DNA of 60,883 bases from Acidimicrobiia bacterium (GCA_035471805.1 DATIPS010000002.1:1-60883); one strand, 5' to 3'. Counted from the stretch's first letter, positions 26,008-34,558 are shown. Made by a program: numbers and translations. The notes: generated by a model not told the origin, from the sequence alone.

Positions 26008-26991
26008 ATGACGAACAAAGTTGCTGTTCTGCTCTGCGGATACGGTGAAGTCGAGGATTACGACGAGTTTGCCGAATACAACGAGAGGTCTTTCCGGCTG
26101 CTCGTTTCGAAGTCGATCAAGTTTCCGGACTTTTCGATTCCCTGGCTGTCCCGCCGTCTCGAACGCCAGCAGCGCAAGGAGTGGCACGCCGCCAATCATT
26201 ACCACTCACCGCACAACGACATATTCGAACGTCAGCGGGAGGGAATCGAGCAGCGTCTCAAGGAGACCTACGGCGACGACGTGTCCGTGTTCAAGGCATA
26301 CAACTTCGTCGAACCGTTCATGCCCCATCAGGTGCTGGCCGATATCAGGGAGCAGGGTTTCGACCGGGTGGTTGTGTATCCGTGGCTCGTGGTCGACTCA
26401 GTCTTCACCAGCGGCCTCGCCCTCGAGCAGATCAACGAGGCGTTGAATCCCGACGGCGCCTGGCTCAAAGACATTCGATATCTCCCTTCATTCTGGGAGC
26501 GTTCCGATTTTCAGGAACTCCTGGTCAGCCACATCGAAGGTGGCGTTGCCCCCCTTCTAGAACGATACGGGCCGTCCCAGGTCGGTATTGTGCTGTGCCT
26601 GCACGGTTGCCCCCTCGAGACCAAGGGTATGGAAACGGGTGTCAGGGAGAGCACTGCTCTGTATTACGCCGTGCAGGGACGACTCAACCGCCGCTTCCCT
26701 CTGGTCAGCCCTGGTTGGATGAACCACCCGGTTCCGGGTAAGTGGACCACACCGGACGTTGACCAGGCTGCAAAGAATCTGATCGGCCTCGGAGCGAAGG
26801 CGCTCGTGTTCATGCCGATCGGTTTCGTTACGGAGAACCACGAAACTCAGTTGGACATCGGCTACACGATCGACAAAGTCAGAGATCAGGTCGAAACCCT
26901 GCACCTCGCGACGCTCAACGAGCATCCGGAGCTGCTGGGCATGGGTGCTCGCTGGATTCATCCTTTGATCGACGAGCTCCGCGCCATCTGA
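26008..26991 (+). CDS. Ferrochelatase-family protein
   Basis: 327 residues. VAVLLCGYGEVEDYDEF at the start, HGCP (equivalent of the catalytic His) and VFMPIGFVTENHETQLDIGY (with the conserved Glu) follow the HemH class II chelatase pattern, which inserts Fe2+ into coproporphyrin or protoporphyrin. No other haem gene is adjacent. The AAGGA at 25996-26000 fits ATG 26008 (seven bases) better than 26005. An alternative tetrapyrrole or metal cannot be excluded. Confidence 0.82.
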   Translation: MTNKVAVLLCGYGEVEDYDEFAEYNERSFRLLVSKSIKFPDFSIPWLSRRLERQQRKEWHAANHYHSPHNDIFERQREGIEQRLKETYGDDVSVFKAYNFVEPFMPHQVLADIREQGFDRVVVYPWLVVDSVFTSGLALEQINEALNPDGAWLKDIRYLPSFWERSDFQELLVSHIEGGVAPLLERYGPSQVGIVLCLHGCPLETKGMETGVRESTALYYAVQGRLNRRFPLVSPGWMNHPVPGKWTTPDVDQAAKNLIGLGAKALVFMPIGFVTENHETQLDIGYTIDKVRDQVETLHLATLNEHPELLGMGARWIHPLIDELRAI

Positions 26992-27036
26992 CCGAACGCA
27001 CTGCTTGACGGCGCCTCCACCCTCGAGCTCTTTTCC

Positions 27037-28209
27037 TCATTCGATGTCCGGTGGCCGTTGAGTCGAGCTCAGTCGAGCCGACCCGGTCTTCAGCAGCTCG
27101 GAGAGAATCTCCTCTGTGTGCTCGCCGAGAGCCGGTGCCGGTCGTGGGGGCGATCCTGAGCGAAGCGGACCCTGGACGACCCGATAGCTTCCCTCGGGTG
27201 TTTCGACCTCTGCGACCATCCCGGTCTCCGTCGCATACGGCATGGCGACCGCCTGCAGCACCGTATTCAGCGGAGCGTGTGGAACTCCGGCTGCGCTCAA
27301 CCGCTGCAGGGCTTCCATCGTCGACAGGCGGGCAATTGCTCCCTCGATCGCCGCATCCACCTCGGCGCGGGCTTCGGTGCGTTGATGATTGGTCCGAAAG
27401 CGCGCATCGCCGGCCATTGAGTCGAGGCCGATTGCCGCACAAAACAGGGGCCAGAACTTGTCGCCGATCACCGCGATCACGACCCAGCCGTCCGCCGTGG
27501 CAAAAGCCCGGTAGGGAACGATGTTGTGATGGCCGGAGCCCACCGGAGCCGGGTCGACACCCGTTCCCATTGCCGACGTAGCCATGTAGACCAGGAGGGA
27601 CATGGCCGAATCGAGCAGCGGCACTTCGACATGCCGGCCCCGTCCGTCGCGCAGGCGGCCGGCGTAGGCGGCTACGCCTCCGAGCGCCGCCCATAGACCG
27701 GCGGCCAGGTCGCTGATCGCCACGCCGGCGCGAACCGGGGCACCCTCCTCCTCGCCGGTTATGGACATGATCCCGCTCTCGGCCTGGGCTATGAGATCGA
27801 ACGAACCGTCTGCCGCACGCGCGCTGTTCCTGGCGTAGCCGGAGACCGTGACGACCACGAGCCGTGGATGGCGGGCGAGCAGATCGTCCGGTTCCAGGCT
27901 GAGTTTCCTGACCGCGGCCGGCCGGTAATTCTCTATGACGATGTCTGCGGTCTCGAGTAGTGCATCGAGAAAGGCGGAGCCATCCTCGGTGGTCAGGTCG
28001 AGGACTATCCCCCTCTTGCCGGTGTTGAGGGAAGAGAAGTAGAGAGACCTGCCGTCGATGAACGGTCCGATGCCGCGGGCCATGTCACCTTCGGGCGGTT
28101 CGACCTTGATCACGTCGGCGCCCATCTCGGCCAGAACCTGTCCCGCATACGGACCGGCAAGGACCCTGGACAGGTCGATCACCCGCACACCGTCCAGCAA
28201 TCCGCTCAT
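27037..28209 (-). CDS. Family III CoA-transferase (CaiB/BaiF), itaconate/mesaconate type candidate
   Basis: 390 residues. The start MSGLLDGVRVIDLSRVLAGPYAGQ and EMGADVIKVEPPEGD are family III signatures. A catalytic Asp is expected near RAGVAISDLAAGLWAALGG. The enzyme moves CoA between a donor acyl-CoA and a carboxylate. It is the third gene of a unit with a small protein and a CitE-type lyase, and a MaoC/HTD2-type hydratase is divergent. The same three enzyme classes (transferase, hydratase, lyase) degrade itaconate in Pseudomonas and handle mesaconyl-C4-CoA in the 3-hydroxypropionate bicycle, so a C5-dicarboxylate is the likely substrate. Confidence 0.9.
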   Translation of the reverse strand: MSGLLDGVRVIDLSRVLAGPYAGQVLAEMGADVIKVEPPEGDMARGIGPFIDGRSLYFSSLNTGKRGIVLDLTTEDGSAFLDALLETADIVIENYRPAAVRKLSLEPDDLLARHPRLVVVTVSGYARNSARAADGSFDLIAQAESGIMSITGEEEGAPVRAGVAISDLAAGLWAALGGVAAYAGRLRDGRGRHVEVPLLDSAMSLLVYMATSAMGTGVDPAPVGSGHHNIVPYRAFATADGWVVIAVIGDKFWPLFCAAIGLDSMAGDARFRTNHQRTEARAEVDAAIEGAIARLSTMEALQRLSAAGVPHAPLNTVLQAVAMPYATETGMVAEVETPEGSYRVVQGPLRSGSPPRPAPALGEHTEEILSELLKTGSARLSSTQRPPDIE

Positions 28210-28490
28210 CCGGCGACCACCTGCTGAAGTACGTGAGCCCCGCAGAGACGGTCACCCGACAACGACCGGACCCCGTGGTCGAATTGGTCGATCCCCGGGG
28301 CATCCGGCCGCCCATCGATCCGTGCCCAGATGGATCTCAGCAGGTCGGAGAGCGCGTCCTGCTGCCGGTCGAGGAGTCCGGTCGATGTCCGGCCTTCGTT
28401 CGGGAAAGCAGGAGCAGGTTGGGCAGTGGCCGAGTCGAGGGCAGACTGCATCCGATCGACGGCCCGCCGGGCGTCCGCTCGCCACGTCAT
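28206..28490 (-). CDS. Small hypothetical protein in the CoA-transferase operon
   Basis: 94 residues, overlapping the lyase gene before it and the CoA-transferase gene after it by four bases each (ATGA at both ends). The sequence (MTWRADARRAVDRMQSALDSA...) is helical and Arg/Ala-rich with two Cys-free halves and ends GAHVLQQVVAG. No family is recognised. Tight overlaps on both sides are strong evidence for translation. Confidence 0.65.
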   Translation of the reverse strand: MTWRADARRAVDRMQSALDSATAQPAPAFPNEGRTSTGLLDRQQDALSDLLRSIWARIDGRPDAPGIDQFDHGVRSLSGDRLCGAHVLQQVVAG

Positions 28491-29353
28491 TCGAAGTCCC
28501 GCCGGGATTTCTCCAATAGTCGACGCGCCGCTCGCACCACGGCTTCGTCCACCATGTGTCCCTCGTCATCGGTGACCGCTCCGCGTCCCTCACTCAGAGC
28601 GGCTTCGTAGAGGTCGACCAGCTTCCGGGCCCGGGCCACGGCGTCGGGCGAAGGGGAGAAGACCTCGTTGTAGACGGGGACCTGGGCGGGATGTATGGCC
28701 GGCCGGCTGCCGAAACCGAGCGAGGCGAGCTCTTCCGTCTCCCTTCGCAGCACTTCGAGGTCCCTGAAGTTCGGTGACACCGGACCGAGCGGCTGCTCCA
28801 AACCGAGCGCCGCCGATGCCACGACGACCTGCATCCGCAGCGGCACCAGGGCGGTCACGTTCTTGGGGTCGATGCCCAGCTCGGCACTCAGGTCGAGTTC
28901 ACCGATCATGAGCTGGGTGACACGCCGGCAGGCGCCGAGCTCCGCGATCTCGAGCATTGCCGGGGCCGTTTCGACGATCGGCAGGAGCCGGATCGAATTG
29001 CCGGGCATCCGGTTGGCAATCTCGACGTCGTCGAGGAGGCCGGCCGCCCGTTCGAGCTCTGCCGGCGTCGAAACCTTGGGGATCATGAGGCCGGCGGGCC
29101 GGCAAGCGCCGGCGGCCCAGACGTCGGGCTCGAACAGGTCACCGGGCCGGTTGACGCGAATCCAGAGGTCCGCCGGGGAGTCGACGAGCGCCGCGCCCCA
29201 CGAGGCGAGGGTTGCGCGCGCCTCTTGTTTCGCAGAAGGTGCGACGGCATCCTCGAGGTCGACGATGATTGCGTCGGCTCCGCGAGAAGCGGCCCTGGCG
29301 ATCATGTCGGCCCGGTCGCCCGGGACGAACAGGAAGCTCCGTGCTGGTGCCAT
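28487..29353 (-). CDS. CitE-family CoA lyase (citramalyl/malyl-CoA lyase-like)
   Basis: 288 residues. MAPARSFLFVPGDRADMI is the typical start, so ATG 29353 is chosen and upstream codons are discarded. Motifs: DAIIVDLEDAVAPSAK, WIRVNRPG, LMIPKVSTPAEL and SRPAIHPAQVPVYNEVFSP. These fit HpcH/HpaI-CitE proteins that cleave citramalyl-CoA or related 3-hydroxyacyl-CoA with Mg2+ and release acetyl-CoA plus a keto acid (pyruvate for citramalyl-CoA). Its operon partners support citramalyl-CoA, but the substrate is inferred. Confidence 0.88.
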   Translation of the reverse strand: MAPARSFLFVPGDRADMIARAASRGADAIIVDLEDAVAPSAKQEARATLASWGAALVDSPADLWIRVNRPGDLFEPDVWAAGACRPAGLMIPKVSTPAELERAAGLLDDVEIANRMPGNSIRLLPIVETAPAMLEIAELGACRRVTQLMIGELDLSAELGIDPKNVTALVPLRMQVVVASAALGLEQPLGPVSPNFRDLEVLRRETEELASLGFGSRPAIHPAQVPVYNEVFSPSPDAVARARKLVDLYEAALSEGRGAVTDDEGHMVDEAVVRAARRLLEKSRRDFE

Positions 29354-29465
29354 GCCGCTTTCCTCTCCCTCGGACCCTCCCGGACGCCCCTCTTTGTAGC
29401 ACTTCGGCAGGAGCCCGGTCGGGTTCGGTCGGTACAATCCCTCGCAGTCGGGGAGAGGAGCGTCG

Positions 29466-29639
29466 ATGACCTCCGGCCTGCCGAGCGGGATGAGAGTCGC
29501 GGAAGGGGCCGCCCTCGTCGTGGGGAATACTCGGTCCGACGCAGGGACCGACGGGATCTCGAGCGAGGTCATCGACCTGAGCGCGGCGGAGGCCCGGAGA
29601 CCTCACGACAGAAAGGTGGTGGCCGGTGCCGTTCGATGA
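29466..29639 (+). CDS. Small ORF translationally coupled to the MaoC-like hydratase
   Basis: 57 residues from ATG 29466, with AGGAG (29456-29460) five bases upstream and a possible -10 TACAAT at 29433-29438. Its stop (29637-29639) overlaps the hydratase start (GTG 29626) in another frame. The sequence begins MTSGLPSGMRVAEGAALVVG and matches nothing I know. It may be a leader peptide or small partner. Support is positional only. Confidence 0.45.
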   Translation: MTSGLPSGMRVAEGAALVVGNTRSDAGTDGISSEVIDLSAAEARRPHDRKVVAGAVR

Positions 29640-30459
29640 GTGGATAGGCCGAAGTGAGGTGGTGGAAGACCTGATCACGTCTTGGCCGGTGGCGGCCCTG
29701 CAAGCAGTGTTCGACCTCGATCGGCCGATTCCGCGCCCGGGAGATCCGATACCTCCCATGTGGCACTGGCTGTTCTTCCTCTCGACCACGCGCCGGTCGC
29801 AGCTCGGACCGGACGGCCATGCGGTGCGCGGCGGGTTCCTTCCCCCCGTCGACTTGCCCCGGCGGATGTTCGCCGGCGGCCGGACCGAGTTCCTGGCTCC
29901 CGTGCGGGTCGGGCAAACCGCTCGACGCACGGGGACCGTGGTGAGAATCGAGGAGAAAGAGGGTCGCCGCGGCCCGCTGGTGTTCGTCACCGCACGGTTC
30001 GAAGTGTCGACCGAAGACGGCGTGGCGATCGTGGAGGAGCAGGATCTCGTCTACCGCGAGGCGGCGGCGGGCAGTCAACAGCCCCCGCCCGGTTCGGACC
30101 CCGTTCCGGAGGCGATGTGGGCGGAGACGATCACACCGGATCCGGTGATGCTCTTCAGGTTCTCCGCCCTCACCTTCAACAGCCATCGAATCCACTACGA
30201 CTACCCGTATGTGACGGAAACCGAGGGATACCCAGGCCTGATCGTGCATGGTCCGATGACCGCCATGTGGCTGATCGGTCTCTGCACCGCCAACGATCCG
30301 CGACCCGTCTCTCGCTTCTCGTTCAGAGGCAGATCGCCCCTGTTTTGTGACGGTCCGGTCGGTCTGCGCGGCGGGATCGGCGACGGCGGATCCGCCGGCT
30401 TGTCTGCCTGGTCCCACGATCTTCGTCTGGCGATGACCGCTGAGGTGGAGGTCGGGTAG
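29626..30459 (+). CDS. MaoC/HTD2-type acyl-CoA hydratase, itaconyl/mesaconyl-CoA hydratase candidate
   Basis: 277 residues. Double hot-dog architecture with SALTFNSHRIHYDYPY and GYPGLIVHGPMTAMWL, the hydratase-2-like active region (HTD2 group). Relatives include mesaconyl-C4-CoA hydratase and itaconyl-CoA hydratase, which hydrate C5 acyl-CoAs to citramalyl-CoA. GTG 29626 is the start, inside the preceding small ORF. Divergent from the lyase operon; the 270-bp region between carries both promoters and the small ORF. Confidence 0.87.
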   Translation: MPFDEWIGRSEVVEDLITSWPVAALQAVFDLDRPIPRPGDPIPPMWHWLFFLSTTRRSQLGPDGHAVRGGFLPPVDLPRRMFAGGRTEFLAPVRVGQTARRTGTVVRIEEKEGRRGPLVFVTARFEVSTEDGVAIVEEQDLVYREAAAGSQQPPPGSDPVPEAMWAETITPDPVMLFRFSALTFNSHRIHYDYPYVTETEGYPGLIVHGPMTAMWLIGLCTANDPRPVSRFSFRGRSPLFCDGPVGLRGGIGDGGSAGLSAWSHDLRLAMTAEVEVG

Positions 30460-30473
30460 CTGCTGACCGTGAA

Positions 30474-30536
30474 GGTTCTAGGTTCTAGGTTCTAGGTTCT
30501 GAGTTCTAGGTTCTAGGTTCTAGGTTTTAGGTTCCA
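30474..30536. repeat. Heptanucleotide tandem repeat (GGTTCTA)n
   Basis: Nine 7-bp units GGTTCTA (some with one change) run in tandem from 30474 to 30536, just after the hydratase stop. This is a microsatellite-like tract in a GC-rich genome and is likely unstable in copy number. Confidence 0.85.
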
Positions 30537-30569
30537 GGTGCCGGAAGATTTCGACCCGGAGCATCGGGA

Positions 30570-30593
30570 GGCAATTGCCAATTGCCAATCGCC
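30570..30593. repeat. CAATTG-type short repeat, copy 1
   Basis: An iterated GCCAATT-type motif (GGCAATTGCCAATTGCC then AATCGCC) lies shortly upstream of the membrane hydrolase gene. A closely similar stretch occurs at 45953-45975, before the ABC exporter. Origin or function is not clear. Confidence 0.6.
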
Positions 30594-30611
30594 TTTTCCT
30601 AGAGTCCGCTG

Positions 30612-32009
30612 GTGCGTTCTCTCGAAATAGTCCTTGCGTTTCTCGCTCTCGCTACCGCCGTACTGCCGCGACGCTGGACGGGCGCACGCATCGCCGCCGC
30701 GCTGGCGCTGCTGCCGGTCGGGGTAGTTCACGCCACCACCGAAGGTTGGCGCTGGCAGATGGTGCCCCTGTACCTGGTCGGATCGATCCTGTTCGCGGTG
30801 GCAGCCTGGGAGATGTTGAGCCCTGCCCCCGATTCACAGCCCTCGTCGGTCCTCGGCCGCTCACTCGGAGTGCTCGGTCTGGCGGCAGTCGTGCTGATTC
30901 CGGCTGCGGTACCGGTCTGGGAGCTGCCGGAGCCGACCGGCCCCTTCGGTATCGGAACGGTGAACACGGTCATGACGGACGGCGACCGGGTGGACCCGTA
31001 CGACCCGTCCGGCCGGGATCGGCGGCTCGTCGTCCAATTCTGGTACCCGGCCGTACCCGACGACGACGCGCTTGCAGAACCGTGGCTGTCACAGCTGGAT
31101 GTGGTCGGGCCCTCGATCGCAAGTGCCTTCGGCTTTCCGTCGTTCGCGCTCGGTCACGCCGATTTGATCAAATCACACAGCTACTCCCAGGCTGCCGTCG
31201 CCGGTGTGGAGTCCTTCCCGGTGGTCCTGTACTCGCACGGTTGGACGGGTCTGCGGACCAACGGTCTCGATCAGATCGAAGCACTCGTCAGCCACGGCTT
31301 CATCGTCGTGGCGGCGGATCACACATACGGTGCAGCCGCGACGGCTTTTCCGGACGGTGAGCTGGTGGTCTACGAGCCGACCGCGTTGCCCGAGTTCGGA
31401 ACGGTCCCCGACGAGGAATACGACGAAGCGGCCGTGTTGCTGGTGGCAACCTATGCGGCGGACCTTCACTTCATCCTGGACGAACTCCAGCGTCTCAACG
31501 GTGATCCCGGCTGGCTGCTGTCCGGACGCCTCGATCTCGATCGCATAGGCGTGTTCGGGCACTCGACGGGCGGTGGGGCAGCCGTCTCCGCCTGCGCGAC
31601 AGACGGTAGGTGTGATGCCGTCGCCGGACTGGACCCCTGGGTCGAGCCGGTGCCACAGGAGATTCTCGACGGCGGCATCGATATTCCGTTTCTGGCGATC
31701 AGAAGCGCGGAATGGTTCGAGTACGACAACGACCCGGTCCTCCAAGCGTTCGCCGGTCGTTCGTTGCGGACCGATCTCCTCGGTCTGATCGGAGGCGGCC
31801 ATCAGGACTTCACGGTTCTTCCCCGGTTCAGCGCCGTGTCGGCGCTGCTCGACGTGAAGGGGTCGATCGGGTCGGATCGGGCATCCGAGATCGTGAACAC
31901 GTATCTGGTCCGGTTCTTCGATGCACAACTGAACGGAGGGCCGGACTTGTCGTCCGACCCTCTGTTCGAGGAAGTGTGTGTCGGGCTCTGTGAGATCCCC
32001 GACGGGTAA
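30612..32009 (+). CDS. Membrane-anchored alpha/beta hydrolase, PAF-acetylhydrolase-like
   Basis: 465 residues. Three to four N-terminal membrane helices (LALATAVLPRRW, IAAALALLPVGVVHA, VPLYLVGSILFAVAAWEML, LGVLGLAAVVLIPAAVPVW) anchor an external catalytic domain. This domain has VLYSHGWTGLRTNG (oxyanion hole), the nucleophile elbow GVFGHSTGGGAAV, the acid in AGLDPWVEPV and the His in GGGHQDFTVLP. The pattern is that of platelet-activating-factor acetylhydrolase-like esterases. Start is GTG 30612. Substrate unknown; short acyl chains of lipids are typical. Confidence 0.85.
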   Translation: MRSLEIVLAFLALATAVLPRRWTGARIAAALALLPVGVVHATTEGWRWQMVPLYLVGSILFAVAAWEMLSPAPDSQPSSVLGRSLGVLGLAAVVLIPAAVPVWELPEPTGPFGIGTVNTVMTDGDRVDPYDPSGRDRRLVVQFWYPAVPDDDALAEPWLSQLDVVGPSIASAFGFPSFALGHADLIKSHSYSQAAVAGVESFPVVLYSHGWTGLRTNGLDQIEALVSHGFIVVAADHTYGAAATAFPDGELVVYEPTALPEFGTVPDEEYDEAAVLLVATYAADLHFILDELQRLNGDPGWLLSGRLDLDRIGVFGHSTGGGAAVSACATDGRCDAVAGLDPWVEPVPQEILDGGIDIPFLAIRSAEWFEYDNDPVLQAFAGRSLRTDLLGLIGGGHQDFTVLPRFSAVSALLDVKGSIGSDRASEIVNTYLVRFFDAQLNGGPDLSSDPLFEEVCVGLCEIPDG

Positions 32010-32040
32010 GTTCCGTAGTCCCCCTCTGCCTCGAGGACTC

Positions 32041-32160
32041 GGCATCTCCCCCGCTCCGCGGGGGAGAAACGGGTGGTACGGGCGCTGTCGCGTCTTCTCG
32101 TAGGAGGTGGGGGAGTCCCGAAGGGAGCGAAGCGACCGAAGGGGAGGGAGCGGCCACCAC
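32041..32160. repeat. GC-rich dispersed intergenic repeat
   Basis: The 261-bp gap between the hydrolase and the next gene contains hairpin-rich sequence: CCCCGCTCCGCGGGG (about 32048) and GGTGGGGGAGTCCCGAAGG with an AGCGAAGCGACCGAAGGGGAG tail. The second part has the same layout as the elements at 52714-52788 and 58389-58546. No gene is seen in the gap. Confidence 0.6.
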
Positions 32161-32270
32161 CGGTCACTCTCTGTTTCGCGTTTGTTTCTCTCCCGTTGGC
32201 GGTCACGAAAGCTTGGCACCGCACACTTCTCTTCATGCCCGGATAGACCGGGCGGAGAGAGAGGCGAATC

Positions 32271-32588
32271 ATGAAGAAGCGGATTAGCAGCCTGGCGGTG
32301 GTGACCGTGCTCGCCATCGGCGGTGTGATGGGAACGGCGGCGGTTGCGTCGGCCTCCGAGACGGCATTCCTGTGCCCGGTTGTCGGTGACGGGGTACTCA
32401 ACGCCGATGCTCACAACGGCGACCATGGCGTCTCGGCGATCAACCCGCCTGTCGGCACCTCCTTCCTTCCTGGCAAGAACCAGGCCGGAGTGCATGCGAA
32501 TGACAACGCCCACAACACTCAGAACCCCGACAGTGAGACGGCAGGTCCAGGCCACAACCCAGACTTTTCGCCGATCTGGCCCGGCTAG
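32271..32588 (+). CDS. Small secreted protein, unknown function
   Basis: 105 residues with a classical signal peptide (MKKRISSLAVVTVLAIGGVMG, cleavage after ASA). The mature part is about 75 residues, acidic and His/Asn-rich (NADAHNGDHGVSAINPP, HANDNAHNTQNPDSE), ending GPGHNPDFSPIWPG. The many His, Asn and Asp could bind a metal, but this is speculative. AGAGAGGCG before the ATG serves as ribosome site. A terminator follows. Confidence 0.75.
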   Translation: MKKRISSLAVVTVLAIGGVMGTAAVASASETAFLCPVVGDGVLNADAHNGDHGVSAINPPVGTSFLPGKNQAGVHANDNAHNTQNPDSETAGPGHNPDFSPIWPG

Positions 32589-32611
32589 TTCGGACGCTCA
32601 GACGCAGAATT

Positions 32612-32637
32612 GGCCCGGGAGGTTCTCCTCCCGGGCC
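32612..32637 (+). terminator. Terminator after the small secreted protein
   Basis: A perfect 11-bp GC stem (32612-32622 with 32627-32637) with loop TTCT lies 23 bases after the stop and is followed by GATCGTTTCC. It sits only 23 bases before the response-regulator start, which therefore needs its own promoter very close by. Confidence 0.75.
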
Positions 32638-32660
32638 GATCGTTTCCTACCATGATCACG

Positions 32661-33350
32661 ATGTCTGACCGAAACGTGACCGTCCTGGTCGTTGATGACG
32701 AACCCATGGTGCGCGAGGTGGTGACTCGCTATCTGGAACACGACGGGTTCCTGGTTACGGCCGTCGAAGACGGAAGAGCCGCGCTCAAGGCGGTCAAGGC
32801 ATCAGCTCCCGACCTGATCATCCTCGACATCATGCTGCCCGAGGTCGACGGCCTCGATGTGCTCACGCAGCTGCGGCTGTCGGGCGACGTTCCGGTCATT
32901 CTCCTGACCGCACGGACCGCAGAGGCCGACCGCATCCTCGGGCTCGAAATGGGCGCCGACGACTATGTTCTCAAGCCGTTTTCGCCCAGGGAGCTGACCG
33001 CCCGTGTCAGGTCGGTTCTCCGGCGCAGCTCCAGGGAGCCTGCAGGCAAGCGCCTGGAGTTCGAGGGACTGGCGATCGATCCGGGCACCCGAGAGGTCCG
33101 GGTGGACGGCGAGCTGGTCGAGTTGACCGCACGCGAGTTCGATCTGCTCGCCTTCTTGGCCGCTTCGCCCCGGCAGGTCTTCTCGAGGGCGCAGCTTCTC
33201 TCCCAGGTTTGGGAGTCTTCTCCCGAATGGCAGGACCCGGCCACGGTCACCGTGCATGTGCGCAGGGTCCGGCAGAAGATCGAACCGGATCCGGACAATC
33301 CCAGGCGTCTGCTGACGGTGCGCGGGGTCGGCTACCGGTTTGAACCATGA
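32661..33350 (+). CDS. OmpR/PhoB-family response regulator
   Basis: About 229 residues. Receiver domain with acidic pair DDEP, phospho-acceptor Asp56 in IILDIMLP, Thr/Lys switch residues (LLTART, VLKPFSPREL), then a winged-helix DNA-binding domain (ELTAREFDLLAFLAASPRQVFSRAQLL). ATG 32661 or 32652 may start it; neither has a Shine-Dalgarno, so leaderless initiation is possible. Overlaps the kinase gene by four bases. Confidence 0.93.
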   Translation: MSDRNVTVLVVDDEPMVREVVTRYLEHDGFLVTAVEDGRAALKAVKASAPDLIILDIMLPEVDGLDVLTQLRLSGDVPVILLTARTAEADRILGLEMGADDYVLKPFSPRELTARVRSVLRRSSREPAGKRLEFEGLAIDPGTREVRVDGELVELTAREFDLLAFLAASPRQVFSRAQLLSQVWESSPEWQDPATVTVHVRRVRQKIEPDPDNPRRLLTVRGVGYRFEP

Positions 33351-34558
33351 GACTCCTGATACCGCTGTCGGCCCTGCTGGTCGCACTCGTTCTGCTGATC
33401 ACCGAGGCCACCATGCAGCCCAGCCCGGCCGACCGGGCTCTCCTCTACGGCATCTTCGCCGGCGCCGCCGTCCTGACCCTGCTGGTCGGGTGGCGGCTCC
33501 CTGCTCTTACCCGGAAGTTCCAGACGTTGCGCACCACGCTTCAGATCGTCGGCCTGGCTGCGGTCGTCATCGCCGCGGCTGCCGTGTCCGTGTCCGCCGT
33601 CACGATGTTCCTGTCGACCCACGATCTCCGTCTGGTACTGGTTGCTCTGTTGTTGGGGGTCGGTTTGGGAGTTGCTCTGGCGGTGACGGTCACGCGGCCC
33701 CTGGCAGCCGATCTGGCGGATCTGGCGGCCACGGCTGCGCGAGTCGGGGCGGGGGATCTCTCCTCCCGTCCGATGATCGACAGGGCCGACGAGGTAGGCG
33801 ACGTTGCCAGAGCAATGGACGCCATGATCGACCAGCTGGAAGCGGCGAGGGGCTTTCGTGAGAAGTCGGAGGCAGACAGGCGGGAGTTTCTGGCCGCGGT
33901 CGGCCACGACTTGCGAACCCCGCTGACGTCGATGCGCGCCGCCGTGGAGGCGATTCAGGACGGGCTTGCCTCCGATCCCGACCGCTACCTGCAGTCGGTG
34001 GCGAAGGATCTGGACACCATGTCTGTGCTCATCGACGATCTTTTCGAACTGGCCAGGCTCGAGGCGGGCGAGGAGCCGGCCGACAGAATCGAGGTCGACC
34101 TGGCGATGGTCGCCGCCGATGTCGCGACGGCAATAGCACCGCTTACGGAACCTCGTTCGATCTCGATTCAAACCTCAGGTTCTGCTGTTGTGGTGGCGAG
34201 CGAGTTGGGAATGACCCGTGTGTTCCGCAATCTCCTCGACAACGCGGTCAGGCACTCGCCGGCCGGAGGCGCCGTCGGGGTCGAAATCATCGAAGACGGC
34301 GTGTCGGCGACCGTCACCGTCTCCGATGAGGGTTCCGGGTTTCCCCGGGACTTCCGGGCATCGGCGTTCGACAGTTTCACGAGAGCCGACCCCGCCCGAC
34401 GGCGGGGAGGCTCCGGTCTCGGACTCGCTATAGCCAGAGCGGTGGTTGAAGCCCACGGCGGAAGCATTTGGATTCTCGACGGGGACGGCGGGCGGATCGC
34501 CTTTCGACTTCCGGTTTTCGGCCTCGACACCGCCCAGGATGCTACAACGAGCAGTTAA
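33347..34558 (+). CDS. Membrane sensor histidine kinase
   Basis: 403 residues. Several N-terminal helices with almost no external loop (IPLSALLVALVLLITEAT, LLYGIFAGAAVLTLLVGW, IVGLAAVVIAAAAV, LVLVALLLGVGLGVALAVTV), then HAMP, a HisKA domain with His187 in AAVGHDLRTPL, and HATPase (NLLDNAVRHSPAGG, DEGSGF, GSGLGLAIARAVVEAHGG). The lack of a sensor loop suggests sensing within the membrane. Partner of the preceding regulator. The peptide ABC operon follows but has a separate leader. Confidence 0.92.
   Translation: MRLLIPLSALLVALVLLITEATMQPSPADRALLYGIFAGAAVLTLLVGWRLPALTRKFQTLRTTLQIVGLAAVVIAAAAVSVSAVTMFLSTHDLRLVLVALLLGVGLGVALAVTVTRPLAADLADLAATAARVGAGDLSSRPMIDRADEVGDVARAMDAMIDQLEAARGFREKSEADRREFLAAVGHDLRTPLTSMRAAVEAIQDGLASDPDRYLQSVAKDLDTMSVLIDDLFELARLEAGEEPADRIEVDLAMVAADVATAIAPLTEPRSISIQTSGSAVVVASELGMTRVFRNLLDNAVRHSPAGGAVGVEIIEDGVSATVTVSDEGSGFPRDFRASAFDSFTRADPARRRGGSGLGLAIARAVVEAHGGSIWILDGDGGRIAFRLPVFGLDTAQDATTSS

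Noticed and set aside
31173-32555. 460-residue minus-strand ORF
   Set aside because: Antisense to the PAF-acetylhydrolase-like gene and the small secreted protein, Arg/His-rich, without motifs.
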